From the NCBI GenBank assembly GCA_040285745.1, contig JAUFOR010000002.1, positions 992,001-1,056,000 of the forward strand: 64,000 nucleotides of DNA, in the 5' to 3' direction. The notes beneath the pieces were generated by a model. The model did not search any database. It worked only from the letters and a program-made list of their open reading frames with translations, and had not been told where the DNA came from. The stretch's first letter is position 1; every line of letters begins with the position of its first letter. Shown one piece after another: positions 27,779 through 36,821 of the stretch. The DNA comes from Barthelona sp. PCE. Its lineage: Eukaryota > Metamonada: BaSk clade. The translations under genes were made by a program, and so were the position numbers.

Positions 27779-29515
27779 TTACAACTTGTTATCTGCAGTT
27801 ACAATGAAGTTCAGCGACTCAATGATAGATGAAGCATCTTGTGCAGCATCGTCACACAGAGCAATGAAGGACTGTATGACCTTCCTATGCGGTTTGCTGA
27901 TTGGCTTGCCTATGGACACAGCAATATCGGTAATAACCTTTGGGTACTGTGACAGAACTGTTGTAGCATCCAAATCTTTAATCTTACGTCGTTCAACACC
28001 AAGACCTGTTAATGCGATTTTGATTCTATGCAACGTGGGGAGCAGCTCGTCAATAGCTGTGACGAGGTCTATCAGTTCTGAGACAAGCTTGTTTTGTTTC
28101 TCTAGATTTCGTGTAACACCCAGATATGATGCGCTTTCGTGGAATAAATTCTCCAGGATCAAAATACGACGGACAGAAGCGCTGGCCTTCAGCAGCACCT
28201 TGTAGTGTGCTGGGAGTTCATCCTCAAATACATCACGGTCTTCTGCGGCCATCTTTCTCTGCTCGATCATTGGGAAAATCACAAACTTATCGTATTGCAT
28301 CATTTTTTGTTGCTCAATTACGTGCTGCTCGTCATACTTCACCATTTCGTATTGTTCTTCTCTCTCTAAGAGACGTTCTTCCTCGTTCAATTGCTCAGAA
28401 GTGATGGAGCTCACCTCCACCTCAAGCTCCCTCCACTCATCCTTCATGACGTTGGGGGTGGGCGCTCTTGTAGATTGCGACATACGGCTCTCTGCTCGCT
28501 CTGAATTAGCTTTTTTCGACTTGGCTGCGTCCTCCAACGCCTTGATTTGCTCCAGGTCACGACGCGCTTCAGCATCCAGCGCGTCTTCCGGTGGCAGTAG
28601 GAACCACAAATCGATATTTCCATTTGGTACAGTCTGCAAAGAAAACGCTATGGGCTCTGGGATACTGCTATCGTCCAACAATGGAGACATTGGATCTAAG
28701 ATGGAAAGGCACTCACCAAGGATCTTGATTAATGAGCTGAGATACCCTCCAACCTCGTTCAAACGACTAGCTTCCATCTTTCCAGCCATTACTCTGGCGA
28801 ATTTCAAAATTGCTCTAGCAAAATTCTTATTTTTCTTATTGAGCGCTGCGAGCTCGTCCAGTCGAGCATTGATGTGGTTGGGCAAGTCTAAATCATCTTT
28901 TTTAACCTCAAAATCTTCCAAATCAGATATATGTTTTCTAAATCGCATCAGTAAAGAAAAGCACAAAGCTGCTGCATACCTCTTAGGAAACGATGATACA
29001 ACTGGTTGTCCTTTATATTCTGGTATTTCTTTAACGCTTTGGGGAATTGGTGCTGATGGATTACCAAAATTATCCTTTGAAACGTCAGGACGACGTCCAC
29101 AGACCTCAATGGGCTTGAATGTATTACCATATATACCTCTCATCAAGGCATTATACCTGGTAATATGTTTAACTACGTGACCGGAATCCTTCTCTTTTTT
29201 CTTCTCGGATTTAGTCATTCGCGGAATATAGTTCTCCCCTCCGAAATCATCAGGCTTCGGGGGTGGAGGTAAGGAGAATCCAGTAGATTTCTGGCCTGAA
29301 ACAGAAAGTTTTTCTTTGGCTAAATTGTAGATTTCCTTTGATACAGGCTTTGTTCTGGGATTAACAGAGTAGGGAGAAAAGAACTTGACATGTGCGTACT
29401 CCTTCTTTTTCCTCTTGTTGGAGAAATTGGTTTTCACCAATGATTCCCTAGCTGTTTTGTATTTATCGGGCTTTTTACGCTGTATGCGACTATCTGTACG
29501 TGTGGAGCTATCCAT
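27779..29515 (-). CDS. Basic and helical protein of unknown function
   Basis: A 578-residue protein beginning with a lysine/arginine-rich region of about 45 residues, a PPPPKPDDFGGENYIPRM linker near 85-100, a helical domain around 170-290, a Glu-rich coiled coil around 370-430, and a final helical domain. I do not recognise it. The first ATG in frame (29515) is 14 bases after a CCCTTTT motif. It ends the transposon island on the right and reads toward it. Confidence 0.6.
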   Translation of the reverse strand: MDSSTRTDSRIQRKKPDKYKTARESLVKTNFSNKRKKKEYAHVKFFSPYSVNPRTKPVSKEIYNLAKEKLSVSGQKSTGFSLPPPPKPDDFGGENYIPRMTKSEKKKEKDSGHVVKHITRYNALMRGIYGNTFKPIEVCGRRPDVSKDNFGNPSAPIPQSVKEIPEYKGQPVVSSFPKRYAAALCFSLLMRFRKHISDLEDFEVKKDDLDLPNHINARLDELAALNKKNKNFARAILKFARVMAGKMEASRLNEVGGYLSSLIKILGECLSILDPMSPLLDDSSIPEPIAFSLQTVPNGNIDLWFLLPPEDALDAEARRDLEQIKALEDAAKSKKANSERAESRMSQSTRAPTPNVMKDEWRELEVEVSSITSEQLNEEERLLEREEQYEMVKYDEQHVIEQQKMMQYDKFVIFPMIEQRKMAAEDRDVFEDELPAHYKVLLKASASVRRILILENLFHESASYLGVTRNLEKQNKLVSELIDLVTAIDELLPTLHRIKIALTGLGVERRKIKDLDATTVLSQYPKVITDIAVSIGKPISKPHRKVIQSFIALCDDAAQDASSIIESLNFIVTADNKL

Positions 29516-29520
29516 TCATA

Positions 29521-29534
29521 AATTAAAAGGGTGT
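29521..29534 (-). promoter_or_regulatory. CCTTTT initiator-like motif of the 29515 gene
   Basis: Sense strand reads ACACCCTTTTAATT. The second C of CCTTTT is 14 bases before the ATG. Confidence 0.5.
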
Positions 29535-29785
29535 GCGATGCAAGGAGGGAAATAAATGTACAAACAAACATTTCTTCTGTGTTGGTGTGAGACACAGAGT
29601 GCAAATATATATTATGGCACGTGTGTTACACTATTTCCTCACATTATCACATTATGTGTAGGAAACTGATTCTCGCGTTATTAAAATATTTGTGGGTTAT
29701 TACTACGATTATTGTGTGTTAAACTGTGACTTTAGTATCTGAATGTAGTCCAACAACCTGTTTAAGGCAACACGATTTGTTTCAC

Positions 29786-29802
29786 TTTTTTACACCTTTT
29801 CA
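29786..29802 (+). promoter_or_regulatory. CCTTTT initiator-like motif of the 29813 gene
   Basis: TCACTTTTTT followed by ACACCTTTT; the second C of CCTTTT is 17 bases before ATG 29813. The same composite occurs before the RPC6 gene. Confidence 0.55.
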
Positions 29803-29812
29803 TTTTTTTTTC

Positions 29813-30259
29813 ATGGCTGATATAGATGTCCTGAACAAGTTTTCCATCTGGCCATTTGCATATTCGTATTTGATTTGGCCATTCATCGCCATAATAATGG
29901 ATTTTGCTTTTGTTGGGTCAACACTGAGTTTTTATTTGTTTTTTTGCTCATATTTTGACATACTCCTCCCATTCTTGTTTGTCAACAACAACACAGATAG
30001 ACATACCATTTTTCTCTATTTGTGCGTGATACCCATTGTTTCACGTACGTTCTATTATGATGCAAGCGAGACATTTGTCCCCACCACATGGTTTTTCGGA
30101 ATCCCAACCGTCCGTTCACATGCAATGGCTTTGCTGAGTACGCTTCACATTATTGTATCCTTTTATTGTGCACGTAAATTAGGTCGTTATTACCAAAAGA
30201 GGCAGTGTCTTCTGGACATGGGGACATTTCTTGACACTTTTGATAGGTCAAATTCATAG
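29813..30259 (+). CDS. Small multi-pass membrane protein, unknown function
   Basis: A 148-residue protein with about four hydrophobic segments (near residues 10-32, 34-52, 64-78 and 98-116) and a short basic cytosolic end (RKLGRYYQKRQ). The frame is open 29 codons upstream, but the promoter motif lies there and ATG 29813 is the first start. It is followed at 51 bases by the receptor-like gene on the same strand; both are membrane proteins, though nothing shows a functional link. No family was recognised. Confidence 0.55.
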   Translation: MADIDVLNKFSIWPFAYSYLIWPFIAIIMDFAFVGSTLSFYLFFCSYFDILLPFLFVNNNTDRHTIFLYLCVIPIVSRTFYYDASETFVPTTWFFGIPTVRSHAMALLSTLHIIVSFYCARKLGRYYQKRQCLLDMGTFLDTFDRSNS

Positions 30260-30309
30260 GATCACAAGATTTTGTGTAGTTGTTTGTAAAAGCAAAAAAT
30301 TATTTTTTC

Positions 30310-31506
30310 ATGGTTTTATTACGTTCATCGTTCGTTTTTGGGGTCATCATACTTGTTTTACTAACAAGATTTAGCTATGCAGTTAATATAGATGTTACTA
30401 CACCCCCCAATGCCCATATTTGGGACACAGTGAAAGTTCATTTCGAAGGAGAGGGATCTTTTGCGAACGCCTACACAGTAGACATAAGTAGAAAGAGGGA
30501 TAATGCTACAATAACGCTGTGTGGAATTGGTGATGATTTATTAAGCTGTTCTTGGAATGAGTCGTTTATCCCGATTCAAAGAGGGTTGAGAGACGGAGAC
30601 AACATCAAGATCATTGTCTCTTTGGGTGCATTTCGTAGTTCCAGTGATTATTTCCATATCTTTTCTGAATCAACCGGGCTCTCATCATTTGTGAGCATTT
30701 TTTCGTTTTTAATTGGCATTGCCACATTCGTACATACCGTATATTTGGTCACATCATACGTTCATGTGACATTCAAATTATCCACCCTCTATCACACTAT
30801 CATAACCATTCATGCATCACAGTTTGTCTTGGGGTTTATCAACTACATTTTTCAGATCAAGTCTCAGTCTTGGTGTGTCATTTACGTCTGGTTTTACCTC
30901 ATGTGTAACACAGCAATTATTTTGATTAGCATTTTGATACCAGTTGTTATACTCGGAACAATTGTGGGTGTGAGATTCGACAATGCAACTCTGTTATCGG
31001 TCACAGTTGCAGTGTTTTCGGTCGTTTTCGCATCGTATATACTCAGCACAGATTTGATATACCCGTTGCAGCCGTTGAAGACTTTTTCGGATACTAGTAA
31101 TCAGTGTACATTGGGATTTGAAGATGCACGCTTTCTAGTCGATGCACTGATGGTGTTCGATACGGTTGTTGTTGTGGTTTTTATATTTTTTTCGGTTGTA
31201 ATCGTGTTGAAATTGGTTGAAATGAGATTGTTGAAAAAAAAGTATCATCGAACTTTATTGGGTGATTTTCTTATGTTAGTTTTAGTTCCCTTTTGTCTCA
31301 TACTTGCAGTAGAACTCTATTATTTTATTTTCGATTCATTTTCGACTATAAATAGCTTTTTAGAGATAAAGTTGGATTTCTTGGATTTTATTTTCGATGT
31401 TCAATGCTTCCTCATTCTTTTGTTTTATTATATTAATAGATCCCGTTGGACCAAAGACAAGGACACAAGGATATCAAAACTTCACACAGAATATTCAACA
31501 GTCTAA
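30310..31506 (+). CDS. Seven-transmembrane receptor-like protein
   Basis: A 398-residue protein. Residues 1-23 are a signal peptide, then comes an ectodomain of about 100 residues with a beta-sandwich look, two cysteines and several glycosylation sites, then seven hydrophobic segments from about residue 125 to 380, and a short charged tail. Two loop cysteines, near 190 and 265, could form the usual bridge. The layout is that of a G-protein-coupled receptor with an N-terminal domain, but no DRY, NPxxY or family signature was seen, so membership is inferred from topology only. ATG 30310 starts the signal peptide; ten upstream codons lack an ATG. Confidence 0.55.
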   Translation: MVLLRSSFVFGVIILVLLTRFSYAVNIDVTTPPNAHIWDTVKVHFEGEGSFANAYTVDISRKRDNATITLCGIGDDLLSCSWNESFIPIQRGLRDGDNIKIIVSLGAFRSSSDYFHIFSESTGLSSFVSIFSFLIGIATFVHTVYLVTSYVHVTFKLSTLYHTIITIHASQFVLGFINYIFQIKSQSWCVIYVWFYLMCNTAIILISILIPVVILGTIVGVRFDNATLLSVTVAVFSVVFASYILSTDLIYPLQPLKTFSDTSNQCTLGFEDARFLVDALMVFDTVVVVVFIFFSVVIVLKLVEMRLLKKKYHRTLLGDFLMLVLVPFCLILAVELYYFIFDSFSTINSFLEIKLDFLDFIFDVQCFLILLFYYINRSRWTKDKDTRISKLHTEYSTV

Positions 31507-31507
31507 C

Positions 31508-32182
31508 CTAGTTTTTGATTTTTTGAAGCAAATCTTGGATAATGTCACACAATTTTTCTTTTTCAACCTCTAAAGAGTGCACTCGATCTTCGTATATACC
31601 GAGTTTCTTTTGCAGAAGTATATTTTCTCTTCTTAGTAAACCATTCCTGTTATGTAAACCATCAATGATTTCCGAAGCATTGCTTGGGGTGATGACTGCA
31701 AACTTTTCAATTTCTCCCTCCATTACTTCCGACGGAACAGGTACCTCCTGTTTCTTAGGACTCCCGCTCATCAAACGTGATGCATGACGATAGGCAATTG
31801 TGAAATAGACAAACCATTGCGTTATGGTTGTCAGCACAGGTGGATATAACGTGCCACTCAAAGCATGTTCTGACATGCTCTCCAGGCTTGCAATGCCCCT
31901 AACTAGGTCATGGTCTGCTAATATATCGTAGGGATTTAAATCCATCAGGGACTTCTTGAACGTTTGGTAATCAATGTCATCAACGCTGGAGATTTTAAGA
32001 CAGAAGCAGAGCATCTGTTGGATGAGACTGACAAGTCTCCCAGCGAAACCATTGGGTGTACATTTCAATGAGATGAATTGCTCGAAGTGATCTGGTGTGA
32101 AATTTTGTTTTATGTATAATCTGCCCCTCTGAACGCATTCATTGACCGTTTTATTCCCCCTTAGGGGTGTGGAAGAGGTCAT
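31508..32182 (-). CDS. Helical protein with C-terminal coiled coil, unknown function
   Basis: A 224-residue protein from the first in-frame ATG at 32182. Residues about 20-140 are helical, with ITQWFVYFTIAYRHASRL near the end, and the last 45 residues form a leucine-rich coiled coil (ENILLQKKLGIYEDRVHSLE). No family was recognised. Its stop lies one base from the convergent receptor-like gene. The leader has CATCCCTATTCC, a weak match to the promoter motif. Confidence 0.5.
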   Translation of the reverse strand: MTSSTPLRGNKTVNECVQRGRLYIKQNFTPDHFEQFISLKCTPNGFAGRLVSLIQQMLCFCLKISSVDDIDYQTFKKSLMDLNPYDILADHDLVRGIASLESMSEHALSGTLYPPVLTTITQWFVYFTIAYRHASRLMSGSPKKQEVPVPSEVMEGEIEKFAVITPSNASEIIDGLHNRNGLLRRENILLQKKLGIYEDRVHSLEVEKEKLCDIIQDLLQKIKN

Positions 32183-32420
32183 AACTTTGGAATAGGGATG
32201 AAAGTTGTGAAGCACTGTTTGTATCAAAGTTGTGGTTGTCGGAACTTGTTCATAAGCTTAGCAAGTTCATAAGTCCACAACTGTGAGTTTTCGTAGTTAT
32301 CAATATTTTCTTGTTCTTCTCTTAATCATGGTTTTGTTAAGTTCGTTGGGTGGTGTAATATCCCAATAGAAGCCTTTGAAGAGTTTGCTATTGGTAGAAA
32401 TGGACTCATTCATAGCAACA

Positions 32421-32435
32421 TTTTTATCCCTTTTC
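32421..32435 (+). promoter_or_regulatory. CCTTTT initiator-like motif of U2AF35
   Basis: TTTTTATCCCTTTTC; the second C of CCTTTT is 7 bases before the ATG, the shortest spacing in the window. Confidence 0.5.
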
Positions 32436-32436
32436 T

Positions 32437-33495
32437 ATGGCAGAAAATTTAGCACGCAGACATCAATCGATCTCTGCAAACCACTGTCAGTTCTACCATG
32501 ATGTTGGGGCTTGTCGGCATGGAAACTCTTGCACTAGACAGCATATGGTGCCAACGATCAGTCGTTGTATTCTCATTCGAAAGATGTATGAGGATCCAAG
32601 TCGGCAGAGGTATGATCTGGAGGGCAATGCATTACCGGTTCTGAGCGATATGGGGGAGATAGAGGATCATTTTCTCGACTTTTACCAAGACGTCTGGTTC
32701 CAACTGATGGAGTTTGGAGAGATCGAGGAGATGATGGTTTCTCTGCACAACAAGGCCGATCATCTGAAGGGGAATGTATATCTTTTGTTTTTTACTCCTG
32801 AAGATGCCAAAAAAGCTCTTCTTGAGGGATTGAAGGGTCGTTGGTTCCGCCAAAAGCCGATCTTCGCCGAGTTCTGCCCGGTTACAGATATGAAAACGGC
32901 GAGATGTCCTGAGTTTGACATCGGTCAATGTAAGAGAGGCGATTTCTGTAACTACGTTCACGCTCAAGATCCAGACCCAGATCTGCTTGAACACCTCATA
33001 TCGGAGCAAAGAGAGTACTGGAAGTCTCGTGGTCGAGTGGATGATCCCCATCAGGGATTAAGAATACAGCGTGAAGAACAGAGACAAAGATACAGGCACA
33101 CTTTTGAACGAAAACAGGAGTTCAACAGACGGGTTTACCAGGAGCACTCTCGGCGGATGAACGATAAGCAGAGGTTTGAACAACCGCATCAGCAGAGACG
33201 ACAACAACCACAACATTTTCATCAGCAGTCTTTTCAGTCTCAGCAGTCTTACCAGCCGCAGAATAGGGTCAACCCACCACATTATCGTCCCAACCAGTCG
33301 CACAGAAACAGTAATGGTGCACCAAGACAGGATCGTCGTCAACATCACAATGGTTATCAGCATCAACAGTACCAACAGCATAGGCCACAACAAAGACAGC
33401 AACGTCCACCGCAGCAGTACCATCAGCCACGGAACACTGTTAGGAGACCAAATGAGTACGGGAATAATAACCGTAATACCGAATTTTTGTGGTAG
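32437..33495 (+). CDS. U2AF1: U2AF small subunit (U2AF35)
   Basis: A 352-residue protein with the U2AF35 order: first CCCH zinc finger (CQFYHDVGACRHGNSCTRQH, residues 17-36), the atypical RNA-recognition/UHM domain (about 60-152, including LKGNVYLLFFTPEDAKKAL and GRWFRQKPIFAEFCPV), and a second CCCH finger (CPEFDIGQCKRGDFCNYVH). U2AF35 reads the AG of the 3' splice site, so the organism must still splice introns although none is evident here. The C-terminal 150 residues are extremely Gln-, His- and Arg-rich and are not the Arg-Ser domain of animals. The start follows the promoter motif directly. Confidence 0.92.
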   Translation: MAENLARRHQSISANHCQFYHDVGACRHGNSCTRQHMVPTISRCILIRKMYEDPSRQRYDLEGNALPVLSDMGEIEDHFLDFYQDVWFQLMEFGEIEEMMVSLHNKADHLKGNVYLLFFTPEDAKKALLEGLKGRWFRQKPIFAEFCPVTDMKTARCPEFDIGQCKRGDFCNYVHAQDPDPDLLEHLISEQREYWKSRGRVDDPHQGLRIQREEQRQRYRHTFERKQEFNRRVYQEHSRRMNDKQRFEQPHQQRRQQPQHFHQQSFQSQQSYQPQNRVNPPHYRPNQSHRNSNGAPRQDRRQHHNGYQHQQYQQHRPQQRQQRPPQQYHQPRNTVRRPNEYGNNNRNTEFLW

Positions 33496-33508
33496 TAAAT
33501 TGTTTCAC

Positions 33509-33524
33509 TTTTTTAACCTTTTTC
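33509..33524 (+). promoter_or_regulatory. CCTTTT initiator-like motif of RPC6
   Basis: TTTTTTAACCTTTTTC sits in the 53-base gap after the U2AF35 stop, with the second C 31 bases before ATG 33549. Confidence 0.6.
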
Positions 33525-33548
33525 TACATATATTGTGATAAAGTGGGG

Positions 33549-34502
33549 ATGCCAACATTGAGTGATAATGCACATTTGATTTTAAGCAAAATGTCGAGCT
33601 TTTCTCAGCAAGGTGCCAAGATTTCTTCGTTAAGAACAAAAGTGAACCTTGCACACTCGCAATTCGACGCAGCACTGTCGGAGTTGGAAGCTAATTTACA
33701 AATAGTTATCATTGCACAAACCACAGTTGCAATTTCACCATTTAGACAACGTCAGAGGGAAAACCCGTCAGAGGCAGAGATCGTTATCGTCAGGAGGCTC
33801 GCAGAGGCGGGAACAGGAGGTTATTTTTTGAAGGATTTGAGGAAAGTGTGTCAGTTGCCCACCAAAGATGCAAACGATGCTACAAAGACCCTTATCAACG
33901 AGAACATCATCAAGAAGGTACCCACTGTCAAATCAAAGAAGCTTCGACTCTACATGCTCTTCATGTTGGAACCGAGTATCGAACACACTGGAGGTGCATT
34001 TTACAACAGAGGAGAGTTTGACAGCGGATATGTGTACGCCGTGAAGGCAAAGCTCATTGAGATGATGACGAGACAGCAGTTACGTGATAAATCTAGTTGG
34101 CTTCTTACTGTACCTGCCATTCTTCAATGGTACGACTCATCACAGATCAGTTCTGTCCCCCTCAACGAAGAGAGTATGAGGGAGCTCCTGAACAGTATGG
34201 TATACGAAGGACTGCTTGTTGAGTATAACAATTGTTTTTTCCCATTATTGGATATGACGACATGTCCCAAGGGGAATCAGGAGATGTATGATGTATTCGA
34301 GCGCCGCCAGAAAACAGAGGCGGATGATATCGATGATAATGATATAGCTGGCACACATTTTCAGTCTGGACGACTGTGCTGCATGCGTTGCCCAGTCTTG
34401 CAACAGTGTGTATGTGATGTGGAGGCTGCAATAAGCCCTCACTCATGCCCTCTTTTGAAGGCACAGATTACAGACAATATATATACTAGTCAAGACAGAT
34501 AG
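33549..34502 (+). CDS. POLR3F: RNA polymerase III subunit RPC6 (RPC34/RPC39)
   Basis: A 317-residue protein with tandem winged-helix domains. KKLRLYMLFMLEPSIEHTGG followed by FYNRGEFDSGYV matches the signature KKVYMLYNL-P-TGGxWYxDxxFE of RPC34. The C-terminal CMRCPVLQQC, then SPHSC, keeps the four cysteines that hold the [4Fe-4S] cluster of this subunit. RPC6 forms a subcomplex with RPC3 and RPC7 that binds TFIIIB and opens Pol III promoters. The frame is open 20 codons upstream across the promoter motif and into the U2AF35 gene, but ATG 33549 is the first start. Its last 17 bases overlap the end of the convergent propeller gene. Confidence 0.9.
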   Translation: MPTLSDNAHLILSKMSSFSQQGAKISSLRTKVNLAHSQFDAALSELEANLQIVIIAQTTVAISPFRQRQRENPSEAEIVIVRRLAEAGTGGYFLKDLRKVCQLPTKDANDATKTLINENIIKKVPTVKSKKLRLYMLFMLEPSIEHTGGAFYNRGEFDSGYVYAVKAKLIEMMTRQQLRDKSSWLLTVPAILQWYDSSQISSVPLNEESMRELLNSMVYEGLLVEYNNCFFPLLDMTTCPKGNQEMYDVFERRQKTEADDIDDNDIAGTHFQSGRLCCMRCPVLQQCVCDVEAAISPHSCPLLKAQITDNIYTSQDR

Positions 34503-36744
34503 GCACTGAATCAATTCCGACACCGAGAATAAAGAGGTTTCCATCATGCACGAAGCACGCACGGGGTTTTCGGATCATCAACGATGCATATTGACGGATG
34601 GAACGATCTGCACTTATATAGTACACAAAACTGTCATCGCTAACCGCAAACACCCCTTCATCAACTGAACACACGCATCTAACACTTGCGAACCCGCACA
34701 TGACCGGATCATCGTCGAAATAAACGTTGTGACCGTCTGTTGCCTGCACCAAAACATCACCAAAAGTGCACATGTCGGTGACAGCACCATTACACTGTCG
34801 GACGAGCTCAACTTCTTCACCCACCGAGTAAACAGCACCAGAAGAGCACCCGAAATAAGCGATGTTTCCGTGAATATGTGCTGATAAGGCAACAGAAGAA
34901 AGTGTTGCAACACTACTCTGTGATGATTTTCGAAAAACGTTACCGCAACCAGTCGCGAACAATATATCGTCGTCAATAGCCACACCGCACGTGATACGGT
35001 GTTGCATTGTCCAAAAAGAAACTTTTGTTGTTGATATTGAAGCGATCCCCATATCACCCAAAACTATTACTCCTGCTTCGTTGGGTAATCCAATGACATA
35101 ATGCGGCTTGAAAGGTAGCTCGTAACTGCCTTTAATGTCTCCGTATATCAATAACCTGTTTTCTTGACGTGAAACGCCGAAATATATGTTTCCCATATTA
35201 TTCCCATGTTTAAAAACACAATGGGAGCTTACAACAATGCGTGATGCACTCATTGCCGGACTTAGGGTCTGTTTTATGAGCCTATGAGCCTTGGATTTGA
35301 AAGTTATAACAATCTCAGACTCAAAATCTTCTATAAGCAAGGGGTCCCCTATAGTTTTCAGGAATTCGTGATTAAAAATACATGCGCGACTCATGACATC
35401 AAAGACACCCTTGGTCGTGACAACAACCGGAAAGGATTCCTCAGCGACAACCATTGGACAAACACCTATCAAGCTGTCAAATCGCAACCATCCATTTTTG
35501 AAAAAAAGATCTTTTCCGCCACAAAATAGAGCAATTCCACACACCTCAACAACTTTTCTGGGTTTGAAATTGTCAACGCAGAGATTTATAGACCATTCAT
35601 CTGACTTTAAAAGAAAACCTCTACCGTTGGGTACTATCCCTGCCGTTTTGCTGTACCTGTTCTTCTTCGAAAATACAGAATCGCTTGCTATCAAGTGTTG
35701 TTCACGAATCCCAGTGTGTACGTCAAGTGTGATAACACTTTTATCAAAGAGGTCTCTCCCAATGACTTTTGACCCAGAAAGCGAAAGAAACGCCATCCTG
35801 CCACAGCTCAAGTCAGATATTTTTTCTCCGTCCCAGACGCTAATGTGCTCATTTTTAACGTTCGTTACTCCAAAAATTTCACCATTACTGTATGAAAACT
35901 TTACGAAACCTGAAGGGGCATCGATAGGATTGTGGGAACACTTGCCAGTTCCAATACTTAGCATATAAGCTCCACCATCTTTTAGACCAACCAAACACCT
36001 GTCACCAACAGTCTTTGCGCATGTTACGTTAACCTTACTGAGTTCAATCTGCCCCAATAGTTCCGCTGTGCAGCCGTTGATCTTCCACGCAGATACACAT
36101 CCCTGCATATCACCAATTATGGCGTATTGTCCAACAAGTGCAGCATGCGTTAACTTCATGTTATGACCATGAAACTCAGAGTTTTCTCCTGTTTCAAGGT
36201 CTACAACACACACAGTTCTACTTTCCCCACAAAGGACACATAAATTTTCAGAAATCGCAATGTCAAAGACAAACCCAGTTATGCAAACATTAATTTGTCG
36301 TTCAAAGCCACCAACGACCGACCGAATGGACAGAAATCCACCTAGGACGCATACTGAGCACAGGGACCCATCAATATAACCGAGCTTATGCTTGAAGGAT
36401 ATTTGATTGTGTAGTTCAAGCATTCTTTCAATAGTTTCAGCAACGGTATCAACTTTAATAACTACACCGTTAAGGTAGGCAATGTAAATTTCAGTCCCTA
36501 CAGTCACAGTATCTGAAATTAATGAAAAAGTGAACGGAAGTGTGATTGAAAGGCCAGAGTCCAGCATATGAACACGTTTAGGCGTTATTACAGCCATCAG
36601 ATCGCATGAAATACCAAAAATAACTTCCCTAAATGGAAGAACCCACAAGTTAGAATCAGAAATGCGAAGCACTCTATTTGAAGAGCTTATAAAAACATCA
36701 TGCAGATTATCAAACGCATCTGCAGCCCTTATTGCCCCTTGCAT
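34486..36744 (-). CDS. Beta-propeller (WD40-like) protein, unidentified
   Basis: A 752-residue protein made of repeated beta-rich units: GHNMKLTHAALVGQYAIIGD followed by QGCVSAWKING is a clear WD40-type blade, and others are more degenerate (for example SVCVLGGFLSIRSVVGGF). Two propellers would fit the length. WDR6/Rtt10, the tRNA-methylation adaptor, is one possible relative, but I cannot confirm it. It starts at ATG 36744, 13 bases after CCTTTT, and overlaps RPC6 at the 3' end by 17 bases. Confidence 0.6.
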   Translation of the reverse strand: MQGAIRAADAFDNLHDVFISSSNRVLRISDSNLWVLPFREVIFGISCDLMAVITPKRVHMLDSGLSITLPFTFSLISDTVTVGTEIYIAYLNGVVIKVDTVAETIERMLELHNQISFKHKLGYIDGSLCSVCVLGGFLSIRSVVGGFERQINVCITGFVFDIAISENLCVLCGESRTVCVVDLETGENSEFHGHNMKLTHAALVGQYAIIGDMQGCVSAWKINGCTAELLGQIELSKVNVTCAKTVGDRCLVGLKDGGAYMLSIGTGKCSHNPIDAPSGFVKFSYSNGEIFGVTNVKNEHISVWDGEKISDLSCGRMAFLSLSGSKVIGRDLFDKSVITLDVHTGIREQHLIASDSVFSKKNRYSKTAGIVPNGRGFLLKSDEWSINLCVDNFKPRKVVEVCGIALFCGGKDLFFKNGWLRFDSLIGVCPMVVAEESFPVVVTTKGVFDVMSRACIFNHEFLKTIGDPLLIEDFESEIVITFKSKAHRLIKQTLSPAMSASRIVVSSHCVFKHGNNMGNIYFGVSRQENRLLIYGDIKGSYELPFKPHYVIGLPNEAGVIVLGDMGIASISTTKVSFWTMQHRITCGVAIDDDILFATGCGNVFRKSSQSSVATLSSVALSAHIHGNIAYFGCSSGAVYSVGEEVELVRQCNGAVTDMCTFGDVLVQATDGHNVYFDDDPVMCGFASVRCVCSVDEGVFAVSDDSFVYYISADRSIRQYASLMIRKPRACFVHDGNLFILGVGIDSVPICLD

Positions 36745-36750
36745 TTGAAT

Positions 36751-36766
36751 GGAAAAGGATTAAAAA
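36751..36766 (-). promoter_or_regulatory. CCTTTT initiator-like motif of the propeller gene
   Basis: Sense strand reads TTTTTAATCCTTTTCC; the second C is 13 bases before ATG 36744. Confidence 0.55.
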
Positions 36767-36821
36767 TTGGATCTATTTTATTGTGGGTATATACAAATTC
36801 TGATGATATAATACACATTGG

